Below, one piece after another: positions 12,140 to 22,479 of a stretch of 64,000 nucleotides of DNA (positions within the stretch are counted from its first letter, which is position 1; each line of letters begins with the position of its first letter). The notes below the pieces were generated by a model, which was not told the DNA's origin, did no database searches, and was given only the letters and a program-made list of their open reading frames with translations. The position numbers were made by a program, and so were the translations under genes. The DNA is from Leguminivora glycinivorella. Its lineage: Eukaryota > Arthropoda > Insecta > Lepidoptera > Tortricidae. The DNA lies in contig NC_062977.1 in NCBI RefSeq assembly GCF_023078275.1, forward strand, positions 7,337,118 to 7,401,117, written 5' to 3'.

Positions 12140-12245
12140 TTTGTATTTAAATATTATAGGACATTCTTACACAAATGACCGAGTCCCAAGGTAAGCTCAA
12201 GCAACTTTGTGTTGTGGGTAGCCAGACAATGAGAGAATGTGTTAT
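12140..12245 (-). repeat. 3' fragment of the GGCGCAGTCGGTAGTG SINE
   Basis: TATTATAGGACATTCTTACAC and GGTAAGCTCAAG match the tails of the SINEs at 17169-17434 and 36656-36919. Confidence 0.7.
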
Positions 12246-12479
12246 CTTACAAAACGAGTTTACCTAGACAGTTTTGTATTTTAAAAATAAAACTTCATCG
12301 ACAATCTGAAGAATATTAGATAAGGAATTTTTCACATAGAAAAGGCAGTGGAGTCCAGCGCTGCGCAAGCACCGGGCCGGATTAACGAACTTCCTACAAT
12401 CTGCCCGTGAGGCGAACTTAAAATGCACAGAATACACAGACACCGCAAAGATATGCCATTCGGCTACGAGGCTTGGTGC

Positions 12480-12625
12480 CGTAGCCGAATGGCATGTCTG
12501 CGACGCGAAACGAAAATAAAACGCCGCGAAAGGTAGTCTGGCTCTGTCGCGCCAATACGCAAGAGCGATAGAGATAGATATCTACGAGCGCTTCGTTTCG
12601 TGAGCGTTTGTGCCATTCAGCTACG
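12480..12625. mobile_element. Palindromic GTAGCCGAATGGCA element, third copy
   Basis: Begins CGTAGCCGAATGGCA and ends TGCCATTCAGCTACG. A solo end of the same family (ATGCCATTCGGCTACGAGG) lies just before it at 12453-12471. Confidence 0.85.
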
Positions 12626-12639
12626 TACCCTGGGCTGTC

Positions 12640-13325
12640 AAGAAAGTATTTAACACTAACAGTTTTTTTTTTAAATATTCCAAAATTACAGGAGTGCTGC
12701 TTATAAACGTTGACCCAACATACTACGGGAAATCATATGTGTGTGTTAGCGGACGTTTCCGCTTGTTCAAAATTGATTTATCATATGTGTGGTTCCTGGG
12801 TTGGCTTGAATGTTCCGTCTAGTAGTTAAGGTGGTCTGTGTGAAAATGCTAACATCAGTTTCGGGAATTAAAGGATTTCCTTCATAAATTTATAAAGCCC
12901 GCTTACTTCAACTTAATCTTGTTTGCTTATTCGTAGCTCTATTAGCGGATAAATCGAATAAGTTATTCCCTTTAGCGAGCCAGGTTGATTAGGCGGGGAT
13001 TATAGCGCCAGTGCGATTTGATAATTTTCTATTGTTGAATAAAGTAGTGGTTTGGAGCATTAGGTTTATAAATCTTGAGGAAATTTTGGTAAATATATGT
13101 CGTAATTCGAACGGACTTTTTTGTTACGTTAATATATTTTAAGGAACAAATTCAATGTTAATACAAATAAGGGATGTTTTGTAACAAAAAAATGTGATAC
13201 AACTTGTAACAGTCCCACATTCAGAGGACCCGCATTCAGGCCGGAGCTCCGGCGACCAGTAACAGCTATAGCTGTGTCCCTTTCTCTCAAAAACTGAACG
13301 TCTTTAGTACTCAACCGCCGTAAAT
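12640..13325. other. No gene seen
   Basis: No supported frame or repeat; AT-rich. Confidence 0.5.
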
Positions 13326-13735
13326 ATTCGTCGTTGCTCAGCGACTACGAGTTTGCGGCGCTCGCAGTTGAGACTTTGGGTCCCTGGTCGGCCGATATGA
13401 AATCATTCATGGGAGCATTGTCGGCACGACTGGTCGATATCACAGGGGACCCCAGAGCTGGCGCGTACCTCTGCCAACGTATTTCTCTTGCAATACAAAG
13501 TAACGCCGCCAGTGTCATGGGTTCCATGCCGCAGGCCGAACTTTTGGACGGGGTTTTCTCTTTATATAACAGTTTTATATTTGTAGTTACGTATTTTCAT
13601 AAGTAGCTTGTTATTTAGTTTTATTATTTTTAGGTTTAATTTTAGTTTTAATTATTTAGTCATATTTTTAGTATACCCATATTACTGTTTTTGCTATCCT
13701 AAATTTAGTTTGATAACCTATGTAAAAATAAAAAG
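13325..13735 (+). mobile_element. LINE C-terminal fragment and 3' UTR
   Basis: The plus frame from 13334 reads FAALAVETLGPWSADMKSFM, then LSARLVDITGDPRAGAYLCQ and RISLAIQSNAASVMGSMPQ. This ETLGPW...TGD.RAG..L.QRISLAIQ..NAASV.G pattern marks the end of a non-LTR retrotransposon protein family. Three related pieces are in the window (90-425, 27270-27450, 33310-33535). The 5' part is missing. I cannot place the clade. Confidence 0.65.
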
Positions 13736-14003
13736 GTACCTACGACCTCCGTCATTACACTGAAGTTCACTTACATTGTAACTTTTTATCTACTGTAAAA
13801 ATAGTACTGTATTAAAGGTACCATAAATGTATTGTTGTATCTTATGCTAAATAATAAGATTTTAATAAATACCCTAGTTTAACTATTTTGGCCTCGTGGG
13901 TGGCCCTGCCTTGTGCCTATGTGCTCAATCGCAACACAATCTCTAATTTGATCTAACTGAAGGTCTCCGTTAGTCTGTGTAAGATGATGTTTTTTTAACT
14001 ATA

Positions 14004-14446
14004 CATTTGCCACGGCTCATGGGATCCTGGGGTCCGCTTTGACAACTAATCCCAAGATTTGGCGTAGGCACTAGTTTTACGAAAGTGACTGCTATCTGAC
14101 CTTCCAACCCGAAGGGTAACTAGGCCTTATTGGGGTTACTTAGTCCAGTTTCCTCACGATGTTTTCCTTCACCGAAAAGCGACTGGCAAATATCAAATGA
14201 CATTTCGCTCATAAGTTCCGAAACAACTCCTTGGTACGAGTTAGTGCGTTTTCACATTATCCGATCAAATATCGGATGTCGGACCGATATCCCATAGGTA
14301 TATTTACGCCGCCATCTTTGATTTTTTCCTTTGAAATCCTTCCTACTTCCGATATCGGATCGGATGATGTGAAAACTCACTTAGGGTTCGAACCCGTCAC
14401 CTCCGGACCGAAAGTTGCACGCTCTTACCACTAGGCCACCAGCGCT
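14004..14446 (-). mobile_element. tRNA-derived SINE interrupted by a MITE
   Basis: On the minus strand the head reads GGTGGCCTAGTGGTAAGAGC (A box) and GGTTCGAACCC (B box). The body matches 11794-12050, and the tail near 14004 has CATCATC. A 137-base MITE sits between head and body. This shows the full structure of the SINE whose fragment is at 11.8 kb. Confidence 0.8.
14244..14380. mobile_element. MITE with TTA target duplication (Harbinger-like), in a SINE
   Basis: Ends GTGCGTTTTCACATTATCCG and CGGATGATGTGAAAACTCAC are inverted. TTA flanks both sides (14241-14243 and 14381-14383). The interior has several GATATCGGA-like inversions. Three-base TTA/TWA duplications are typical of the PIF/Harbinger superfamily. 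Confidence 0.75.
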
Positions 14447-14801
14447 TCTTTTGCATAAACAGACACACTTAACGACTATACATTTCTTACATCTTTACAA
14501 CTAGTACCAGTACCAACTCGCGCTACAAAGCGTCACCTTACAATAAATTTGAACCCATGTTTGTACTATAAAATATGTGAACAGGTACTTTATCATACAG
14601 CAAAGCCGTGTGTCAGGGCGTATGATGTACCGGGACTTGCGGGCTTACTGCGCGACCACGTTTACAGGGATCACGCCAAAATTAGTGGTTGCCGTAATAG
14701 ATTTCACGAACTCTGGGTTAAAATGTTGCTGGTTTTATTTTTGGGTGTATTTGTTTTATATTAAGTTTTCTTGGATTATTTCCCATGTTTTGTTTAGGTA
14801 G

Positions 14802-15052
14802 TATACTTCGTTTCTTTTAAGATTAGAATTATCTGTCGAACGGGTAAACAAAGAAGCAGTGGTCGTAGACCTTCCTTCTTCGATTTCGGCCGATACCACT
14901 GATTTCTTGGAACTTATGTACATAGTATTATAAGTTATAAGTTCCAAGAAATCAGTGGTATCGGCCGAAATCGAAGAAGGAAGGTCTACGACCACTGCTT
15001 CTTTGTTTACCCGTTTGACAGATAATTCTAATCTTAAAAGAAACGAAGTATA
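14802..15052. repeat. Long foldback: 116-base arms, 19-base loop
   Basis: Arms 14802-14917 and 14937-15052 are reverse complements with only a few differences. The arm includes GTAGACCTTCCTTCTTCG and CGATACCACTGATTTCTTGG. There is no coding frame beyond shadows of the palindrome. A transcript would form a long hairpin. Confidence 0.9.
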
Positions 15053-15127
15053 GGTATACCAATAAGTACTTTACTTTAGACTTTAACTAGCTTTTGCCCG
15101 CGGCTTCGCTCGCGTTAGAAAGAGACC

Positions 15128-16230
15128 AAGCGCGGATCCAGGTCACGTGGTAAAGGGGGGGGGGCACGTGGTCTATTTGTATGGCCAACCTAGGCTCCAG
15201 GGAAGGGGGGTCATGACCATGAATTTCCCTTATACCTAATTAAACATTTTTTTGTAGTTTTAAATTATTTTAATATTTGCATAATTAAAATTATAACCTA
15301 AACTCTACTAAACACTTCTAAATTAATTCCATGTATCTGTATAGAACAACGAATTCGTTTCGGTCCTTGATGTGAATTATGATATTTCCATGCAAAACCA
15401 AGCATGAAATAGAACGTAATTTAATCCAGAACTTGTATTTTGCGGACGATGTTTAACTTTTTGAATTATTAAACTAAAACCACATAAAACCAGAATGATG
15501 CAATTAAATACTTATTGTTTATCTTGTCTCAGACACACTACGGCATATTTAGTACCTAAAATAGGTATGAATAAATAGTATTTTAAGTATACCTTCCCAG
15601 TGATTCCAGTATGCGGTTCTACGCATACTATACATAATATATGTTCATATGTGAGTTGGAAGCATTTTGTTCTTCTATATCTGACTGTTATTGTTAGGAA
15701 TTGTTCAAAAATGGTATTTTATTCGATTGGTTAAATTATTAATACTTCCAGTATTTACGCGATTTAATCCGTTTCCATAGTTTTATTTCATGAGTAACTA
15801 TCGCGGTAACCGAAGACAATATTAATAGTTTATGTTTACTTTTCTATAATTTTATTATACCAAGTTTGTAAATATCTTTTCGGTATTGATTTATTTTTTA
15901 TGTTATTTTTCCATGAAATAAAATGTATCTTATCTTATCCCATAACAATTTATTGGAACGAAAGAGCAAATGTATAAAGAACCCCATAAGGATTACCAAT
16001 ATCGAAACTGAGGAGGTACTCAAATGCGATTTCAGTTATTTTATTATACTGTCGTTTTATTTCAACCGGATAATGGCGCGCGGGCGATACACGGCAGAAA
16101 GGAGATTATCTTGGATTTAGCAATACAATTCCGCCAGTCCAATACATAAAAGCGCAATCCATTAAATACTGGGGCTACATTGTTTCGTAACTCGCGGGAC
16201 AATTCAAAACTACGCTGATTCCATTATGAC
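15128..16230. other. No gene seen
   Basis: AT-rich with a G run at 15.16 kb. The only notable item is a 40-base fragment of the GCGAGCGAAGCCGC repeat just before it, at 15088-15127. Confidence 0.5.
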
Positions 16231-16320
16231 TTCATATTCTTCTTCTTCTTTATTTGCCACAGTTTATGAGAGCCTATAGAGTTTGCTTTAACAAGAAATT
16301 CCAGGATTTGGGAGTAGTTT

Positions 16321-16540
16321 TAACCCCCGACGCAAAAACGACGGTGTGTGTCTGTCTGTCTGTGTGAGTGTCTGTCTGTGGCATCGTAGCTCCCGAACGG
16401 ATGAACTGATTTCGATTTAGTTTTTTTTTTGTTTGAAAGCTGAGTTAGTCGGGAGTATTCTTAGCCATGTTTTATGAAAATCGGTCCACTATGTCGCGGT
16501 CGGGGGTTTTTCAAAATTTTAATTTTGTGGTTAGGTTAGA
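16321..16540 (+). repeat. Second copy of the CCCCGACGCAAAA repeat
   Basis: Matches 432-700 over its length, with fewer TGTC units. Confidence 0.8.
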
Positions 16541-16697
16541 TTACAACAGCAACTGATATCTGACCTCGACCCAGAGGGTAAAGTAGGCCCTATCGGGATT
16601 AGGCCGGTTTCCTCACGATGGTTTTCATCATCGAGAGCATGTGAGTCTAGAGAGAGAGCGAATTGGCAAATATCAGGTCATATTTCGTAAATAAGAT

Positions 16698-16950
16698 AAA
16701 ACTAGCTTTTGCCCGCGGCTTCGCGCGCGTTTAATTCAAAAATTTCGGAATGCTCCATACAAACTTCCACCCTCCATGTTAGAGAAGTGGGGGGTTAGAA
16801 AGAGACAAAAAGTAGCCTATGTCACTCTCCATCCCTTCAACTATCTCCACCTCAAAAATCACGACAGTTCGTCGCTTCGTTTTGCCGTGAAAGACGGACA
16901 AACAAACAGACACACACACTCTCCCATTTATAATTATAGTATATATAGTA
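16698..16950 (-). repeat. GCGAGCGAAGCCGC repeat, reverse copy
   Basis: Begins ACTAGCTTTTGCCCGCGGCT and includes TTAGAAAGAGACAAAAAGTAGC and CCCATTTATAATTATAG; reverse of 6050-6224 with extra sequence from the same family as 30107-30343. Confidence 0.75.
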
Positions 16951-17168
16951 TATGGATAATCATTGGTACGCGACGTCAGGACTGAAAATTTAAAGCTCTT
17001 ACCGCTAGCGTTTTTTCATTATGACATCTCATCATCATCAAAGGCCTCTAACAGCAATAATATGATGGGTTAAGCAGCGTCCATTAGATTGCGGCACTTC
17101 CGCAAATGACTAGTAAGCCCAATATGAGAGCGGCAACCGCGACCGCAAAGCTGGCAGGAGAAAGGAGA

Positions 17169-17434
17169 ATAAAATAAATAATAAATAAATAAATATTATA
17201 GGACATTCTTACACAGATTGACTGAGGCCCACGGTAAGCTCAAGAAGGCTTGTATTGTGGGTACTTAGACAACGATATATATAATATATAAATACTTATA
17301 TACATAGAAAACATCCATGACTCAGGAACAAATATCTGTGCTCATCACACAAATAAATGCCCTTACCGAGATTCGAACCCGGGACCGCGGCGCAGCAGGC
17401 AGGATCACTACCGACTGCGCCAGACCAGTCGTCA
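17169..17434 (-). mobile_element. tRNA-derived SINE, full length, reverse
   Basis: The minus strand has GGTCTGGCGCAGTCGGTAGTG split across an A-box pattern, B box GGGTTCGAATCTC, and a tail of TTTA repeats. It matches 36656-36919 closely, including TGTGATGAGCACAGATATTT. Confidence 0.9.
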
Positions 17435-17937
17435 AATGAATGTGACCATGTCCAGTGACAAAGGTTTGTTAGCGCGCTGGTGTCTTTATTCTCGCCTAGA
17501 GTGAAGAAGGTATGATATCTATTTATTAGATACGAGTATCATTGAAATACCTTGCATTACGCTCGTGCTTGCCTGGAGCTGTAGCGAGAGACGCATAATA
17601 TCTAAATTATATCAGATAAAGTTCTGATGTAAGTGTAAGTTTGAATTGGCCTATCTGTTTTTGTAAAATTGAACATTGTAAGAGGATGCAATGGAGTCCA
17701 GCAATCTGTATACGTCACAATTGATTATCATGGTCAATATGTTTTGGATATGATGTTTTTGAATTTTTGGTTCAGCAAATTTTATATTATTTCATTATGC
17801 GACACCGTAAAATGGGGAAGTAGGCATTAGCATTCCAAGTGGGATGCCCCCAGTTGAGATACTTATGCAAAATTTGTCATATTCCTTCTTCTTCTAGCAA
17901 ATACTATGTAGCCCCAGAATCATGAACATACTATTAA

Positions 17938-18127
17938 CCTCTTGCCGCCCAATGTGCAATGAGATGTACATTTGGGTTCATTGGAATTTTTTACTTTCAT
18001 GTGAATAAATAAAGTAGCATTTCTTTTGTCTCTAAAATTTTTCGAGTAAATGAAACTTAATTTAATTTAAAATACAACTAGGATCAAAATTCTTTAGCAA
18101 ATTTTTGGTATGGTGGGCGTTACAAGG
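17938..18127. mobile_element. Small element with TTAA target sites (piggyBac-like MITE)
   Basis: TTAA flanks both ends (17934-17937 and 18128-18131). The termini CCTCTTGCCGCCCA and TGGGCGTTACAAGG are inverted. CCY...RGG ends with a TTAA duplication are the piggyBac hallmark. 190 bases, no coding frame. Confidence 0.7.
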
Positions 18128-18391
18128 TTAAACAAAATAAACTAGCAACATTTGTGTTGATCACTGATTTAGGTATAGATTTCAAATCGGATTAAATATT
18201 TATCCAGCTGTCGGGCACTGTACTGTGTATAATGGTCCGGAGCTAAATAGTCAATGCTGCACTAACAGGCGTATTATATTTCGTTATAAATTCAAATTTG
18301 ATAAATATACATCGGATCTGTCAGTGTCTTAACTGACATTCGCAACAATCGTCTATAAATGTCAAGAAAAATCCGATTTAAACCGCATCCC

Positions 18392-18920
18392 CGTAGCCGA
18401 TGGCATTTCTGCGGCGTTTCGCATGTTTCCTTGCCGGCGGCTATATTTCCGAGCTCATATAACCCGGCAACCTTCAAATCAAGAGTGAACAGGCATCTTC
18501 TGGGCGAGCTCACTCCATCGTAGGCCACGTCTTTGCCTTTGGCTAGTCTGTGGTCAAGAGTAAGCCCATTTATTAAAAAAAAAAAAAAATAGTCGGCGTG
18601 CGTAGCCGAATGCACAAACGCACACGAAACGCTCGCGAAACGAACCGTTCGTAGACCGATACGACCTTCAAATCTTCAAGAAAAGAGCGTACTTACACCC
18701 ATCTCAAAGGCCGGCAACGCACCTCCAACACCTCTGGTGTTTCGGATGTCCGTGGGCGGCGGTGATCGCTTACCATCAGGCGACCTGTCTGCTCGTTTGC
18801 CTCCTATCCTATAAAAAAAAGATATCTTTCTCTATCGCTCTTGCGTATTGACGCGGCGGAGCCGGACTACCTTTCACGGCGTTTGTTTTCGTTTTGCGTC
18901 GTATGCCATTCGGCTATGAG
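18392..18920. mobile_element. Palindromic GTAGCCGAATGGCA elements carrying two LINE tails
   Basis: A truncated copy starts at 18392 (CGTAGCCGATGGCA). It is followed by a LINE 3' tail at about 18430-18587 that reads YNPATFKSRVNRHLLGELT-stop and ends in poly-A. A second element starts at 18601 and ends at 18920. It is split by another LINE tail (about 18664-18819) reading THLKGRQRTSNTSGVSDVRG, which also ends in poly-A. A partial third palindrome runs to about 19016. Confidence 0.75.
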
Positions 18921-19516
18921 GCTGGCACTGTCGCGCCAATACGTAAGAGCGAAAGAGCGATAGAAATAGGTAGCTACGAAAGAGATATGATCGTGAGCGT
19001 TTGTCCATTCCGCCACGCACACTGATTGCTGAAAGCGGCATGGAAACTTGAGCAGTTTCATGTTCTCTGTCTAGTTCTCTACCCCATATAGGAATACACG
19101 CGAGAGTGTATATATGTATGTATGTGAATAATAAGCTGTCTCTTAATAGGGTTGACTGGATTAGTGCTTAATGCGTTATTATTATTTGAAGCCAGTTTAT
19201 GGCCCTCGTTATGGTTCAGATGATCCGACCGGATGATATTGTCGGATACATGCCGTAATAGAGTATTGGGAAATGATTTATAATGCAGTTTGTTTTACAT
19301 ATTTAAATAGTATATAATTATATAAAAACTTTTTTATTACTTGAGTTTAATATGTAAATTTTGTATGGTGGCGGTAGGACTATATTTATTTAATCATTTC
19401 ATTTCATTATCATTCACTGGAGTATTTTACATATTTACATTTTACATTATTGAGTAATCATGTTTAAAATCATATGAATATTTATTATGAATACTTTAGT
19501 AGAAAATGAGAAATAA

Positions 19517-20050
19517 TAATCAATCAATCAATCAATCAATTATTTCTTCAATATAACTACAAATACAAATACATAACTACAAATACAAATACATAAGTAA
19601 AAAAACAGAAACAGCAAATAAAAGAAAAGAAATTAAAACATATAATAAGTTACCACGAAATGGTCCCGACTCAGCATAAATGCTAACCCGAGGGTCAGCG
19701 CTGGTCTTCCGTCGTGACCATTTTGTTGGTCACGAACGCAGCTGTACGACGCGGACCTGTGACATACTGAACGCAGCGCAATAGATAAAAACTGAACGCA
19801 GCGGCGAGCGCCATATTGTCTGCGGCTAAGACGTCATGATGACAGTTATAAATAAGATTATGTAATGCCAAAATAGTACTTGACTTCCGGTTGGGGCGCC
19901 ATCATAGCAGTTTCGTGTCGTGAATAATTTATTTTTCTTTTACTCATTAATGTTGTTTAAAGTGTAATATTGATAGCTTATTATGCAGTAAACTAATGGT
20001 GTAGTGAGAAGCTGATGAAGAATTGTTCTCGAAACGCGTTTAGCCTCTTT
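19517..20050 (-). mobile_element. LINE 3' end with (AATC)n tail and unassigned repeat
   Basis: The (CAAT)n run at 19519-19540 resembles the 3' tail of the LINE at 45.7 kb in the same orientation. It is followed by CAAATACAAATACATAA repeats and then by a GC-richer block. The boundary on the right is not clear. Confidence 0.45.
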
Positions 20051-20990
20051 TTTGTCATAAACGGCCGGTAGTCCACGTGCTCTTGTAAAATCTAGCTATC
20101 AATTTACAAGTGCTAAGTCACCGTAAAATGTCGTACTTACCGTACAAAAATTACCAATAAAAAAAAAGTATTTTTTTGCTCATATCACCTTGACACTGGC
20201 GAAATAGTCCCAATGGACTGAAGCCATTTAATTTTAAAAACTGAACTGAAAATAGTACTTATACATATTACTTATCCACTATGACGCTGAATGATACTAT
20301 TTTACACAAATGTGATACAATATTCTGTTTATTCCTTTATTAATACACTGGCAGAGTAATTTTAAAGCAAAAATCATATGCTGCAACCACAGCTTAAAAT
20401 GAGATATATAAGTTGGCCTCATTCTTATTAGCTTCATTCCTATCATACCTACATTCGTTTCGCAAATACGTGCGTATTATACTCAAGATTTTACTCTGTA
20501 ATACTCAAGTTTGTTCTGTTGTAACAACGCACCACAATTTCGACCATACGTAATTGACGCGACCAAGGAATTAACTAACTAGATAACATAATCTCGCCAT
20601 TCACTGTAGGTCAAAGTACTTACGGCAGAGTGGGCAAAGCCAGTCATGGGGCACTAGGCACAAATGAACTGACACATTAATACAGCAGGGATCAAATTAC
20701 TACCCTCTCATAAATAAATGACCCCATTTGCCTTTGCTACTTGTTTTCTATTTGACTAAACTGCCAGTCTTCACCTACTTTACACAAAATGCTATTATAA
20801 AGTCCGTAATAGATGAAAATGGAAGCAAAAATAGTTATTTGTTTTAGGGGGGCACAGTGGATGTTCGGACGCCTCGAAGTAATACAATCATATAAAATAA
20901 AAACCGACCAAGTGCGAGTCGGACTCGACCATCGAGGGTTCGGTATCCGTACAAACATTCAAAAGTTAAAATATTTTTTTCATGTTTCTC
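20051..20990. other. No gene seen
   Basis: AT-rich; overlapping 70-110 codon frames near 20.74-21.14 kb on both strands have no recognisable similarity. Confidence 0.5.
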
Positions 20991-21068
20991 ATATACATAA
21001 CTATAAAGACTTTTCTACAGGTACTAGCTTTTACCCGCGGCTTCGCCCGCGTAATAAAAGTATTCTTA

Positions 21069-21685
21069 TTGAAACGTTTACAAAAAATAAGATTTTCATT
21101 TGGATCCGTAGGTTTCTTTGTAGGTACATCTGTCCGTGATTACTTCGATTAAGGTAAAGCGGGACAATTCTCGACTGGGGGGCCATTGTAACTGTTCTAT
21201 TTGCTGTACGGTCAGCCAAGAAAGTGGTTTACCACTTTACGACTCTATTGATCGAAAAGTGGTAAACCACTTTTTTGGAACGTTTATTGAAACGCTTACA
21301 ATAAATAAGATTTTCATTTGGATCCGTAGGTTTCTTTGTAGATACATCTGTCCGCGATTACTTCGATTAAGGTAAAGCGGGGCAATTCTCGACTGGGGGG
21401 CCATTGTAACTGATCTATTTGCTGTACGGTCAGCCAAGAAAGTGGTTTACCACTTTTCGACTCTATTGATCGAAAAGTGGTAAACCACTTTTTTGGAACT
21501 TTTATTGAAACGTTTACAAAAAATAAGATTTTCATTTGGATCCGTAGGTTTCTTTGTAGGTACATCTGTCCGCGATTACTTAAAGCGGGGCAATTCTCGA
21601 CTGGGGGGCCATTGTAACTGATCTATTTGCTGATCGATCTCTCTCTATTGATCGTAAAGTGGTAAACCACTTTTTTGGCTGACTG
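21069..21685. repeat. Three tandem ~218-base units with an internal hairpin
   Basis: Units start near 21071, 21290 and 21507, each with AATAAGATTTTCATTTGGATC and CCGTAGGTTTCTTTGTAG. Each has CAATTCTCGACTGGGGGGCC, related to the mariner-like MITE at 48.1 kb, and a hairpin built on AAAGTGGTTTACCACTTT. The last unit lacks part of its middle. A fragment of the GCCCGCGGCTTCGC repeat precedes the array. Confidence 0.85.
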
Positions 21686-22159
21686 TTACACATATTACTA
21701 TTGTTTTAAAAGAAATTCTTGCAATGATTGTAGAATTGTTACACAGCGACCACAGCGTAGGTAGTAGGTACGAATATGTTTGTATTTTACTTATATAAAT
21801 ATTTACACTGGGGAAACTTCATACAACCCAGTATCTCGACGCTATGGTCGGTGGGTAAAAAGTACTTCCTTGCATTGTCGCTTACAATTTTTTCCGTTTT
21901 GCTTATACTTATTGCAAACGTAAACATATAAAAGGCAAGCAAACAACGATCTTCTTACAGCACATTGAATGTAATAGTTATTACGGATGCAGGATACTCG
22001 CCGATGCCTACTTACTAATCCCTTCGCACTGAGCCACCTGCATTTTACACTGCCTAGATATCGATTGCCGACCGATTAGTCCGACCCCAATCCCTATTAT
22101 TATCCCCGACCCTATCTCTATTCTTGTCCCCATCTCCGTCCCCGTCCCGTCCCTGTCCC

Positions 22160-22470
22160 CGTCCCTCCCCTATCCCTATTCCCGTCCCCGTCCCCGTCCC
22201 CTATTCCTATCCCTGTCCCTATCCCTATTCTTATCTATCCGTATCCCTATCCCTATCCCTATCCCTATCCCTATCCCTATCCCTATCCCTATCCCTATCC
22301 CTATCCCTATCCCTATCCCTATCCCTATCCCTATCCCTATCCCTATCCCTATCCCTATCCCTATCCCTATCCCTATCCCTATCCCTATCCCTATCCCCAT
22401 CCCCATCCCTATCCCTTCCCTATCCCTATCCCTAACCCTATCCCGTTCCTGTCCCTGTCCCTGTCAAATT
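22160..22470. repeat. (CCCTAT)n hexanucleotide microsatellite
   Basis: Nearly perfect tandem CCCTAT from about 22240 to 22397, with degenerate CCCGTC/CCTGTC variants on both sides. It gives long Ser-Leu or Gly-Ile frames that are not genes. It is not the insect telomere repeat (TTAGG). Confidence 0.95.
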
Positions 22471-22479
22471 ATCGTGCTA

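Noticed and set aside
22240..22397. Possible telomere repeat
   Set aside because: The unit is CCCTAT/ATAGGG, not the insect TTAGG, and it is flanked by degenerate variants of itself inside ordinary sequence.
22124..22435. Long Ser-Leu and Gly-Ile frames on both strands
   Set aside because: Entirely translations of the CCCTAT microsatellite.
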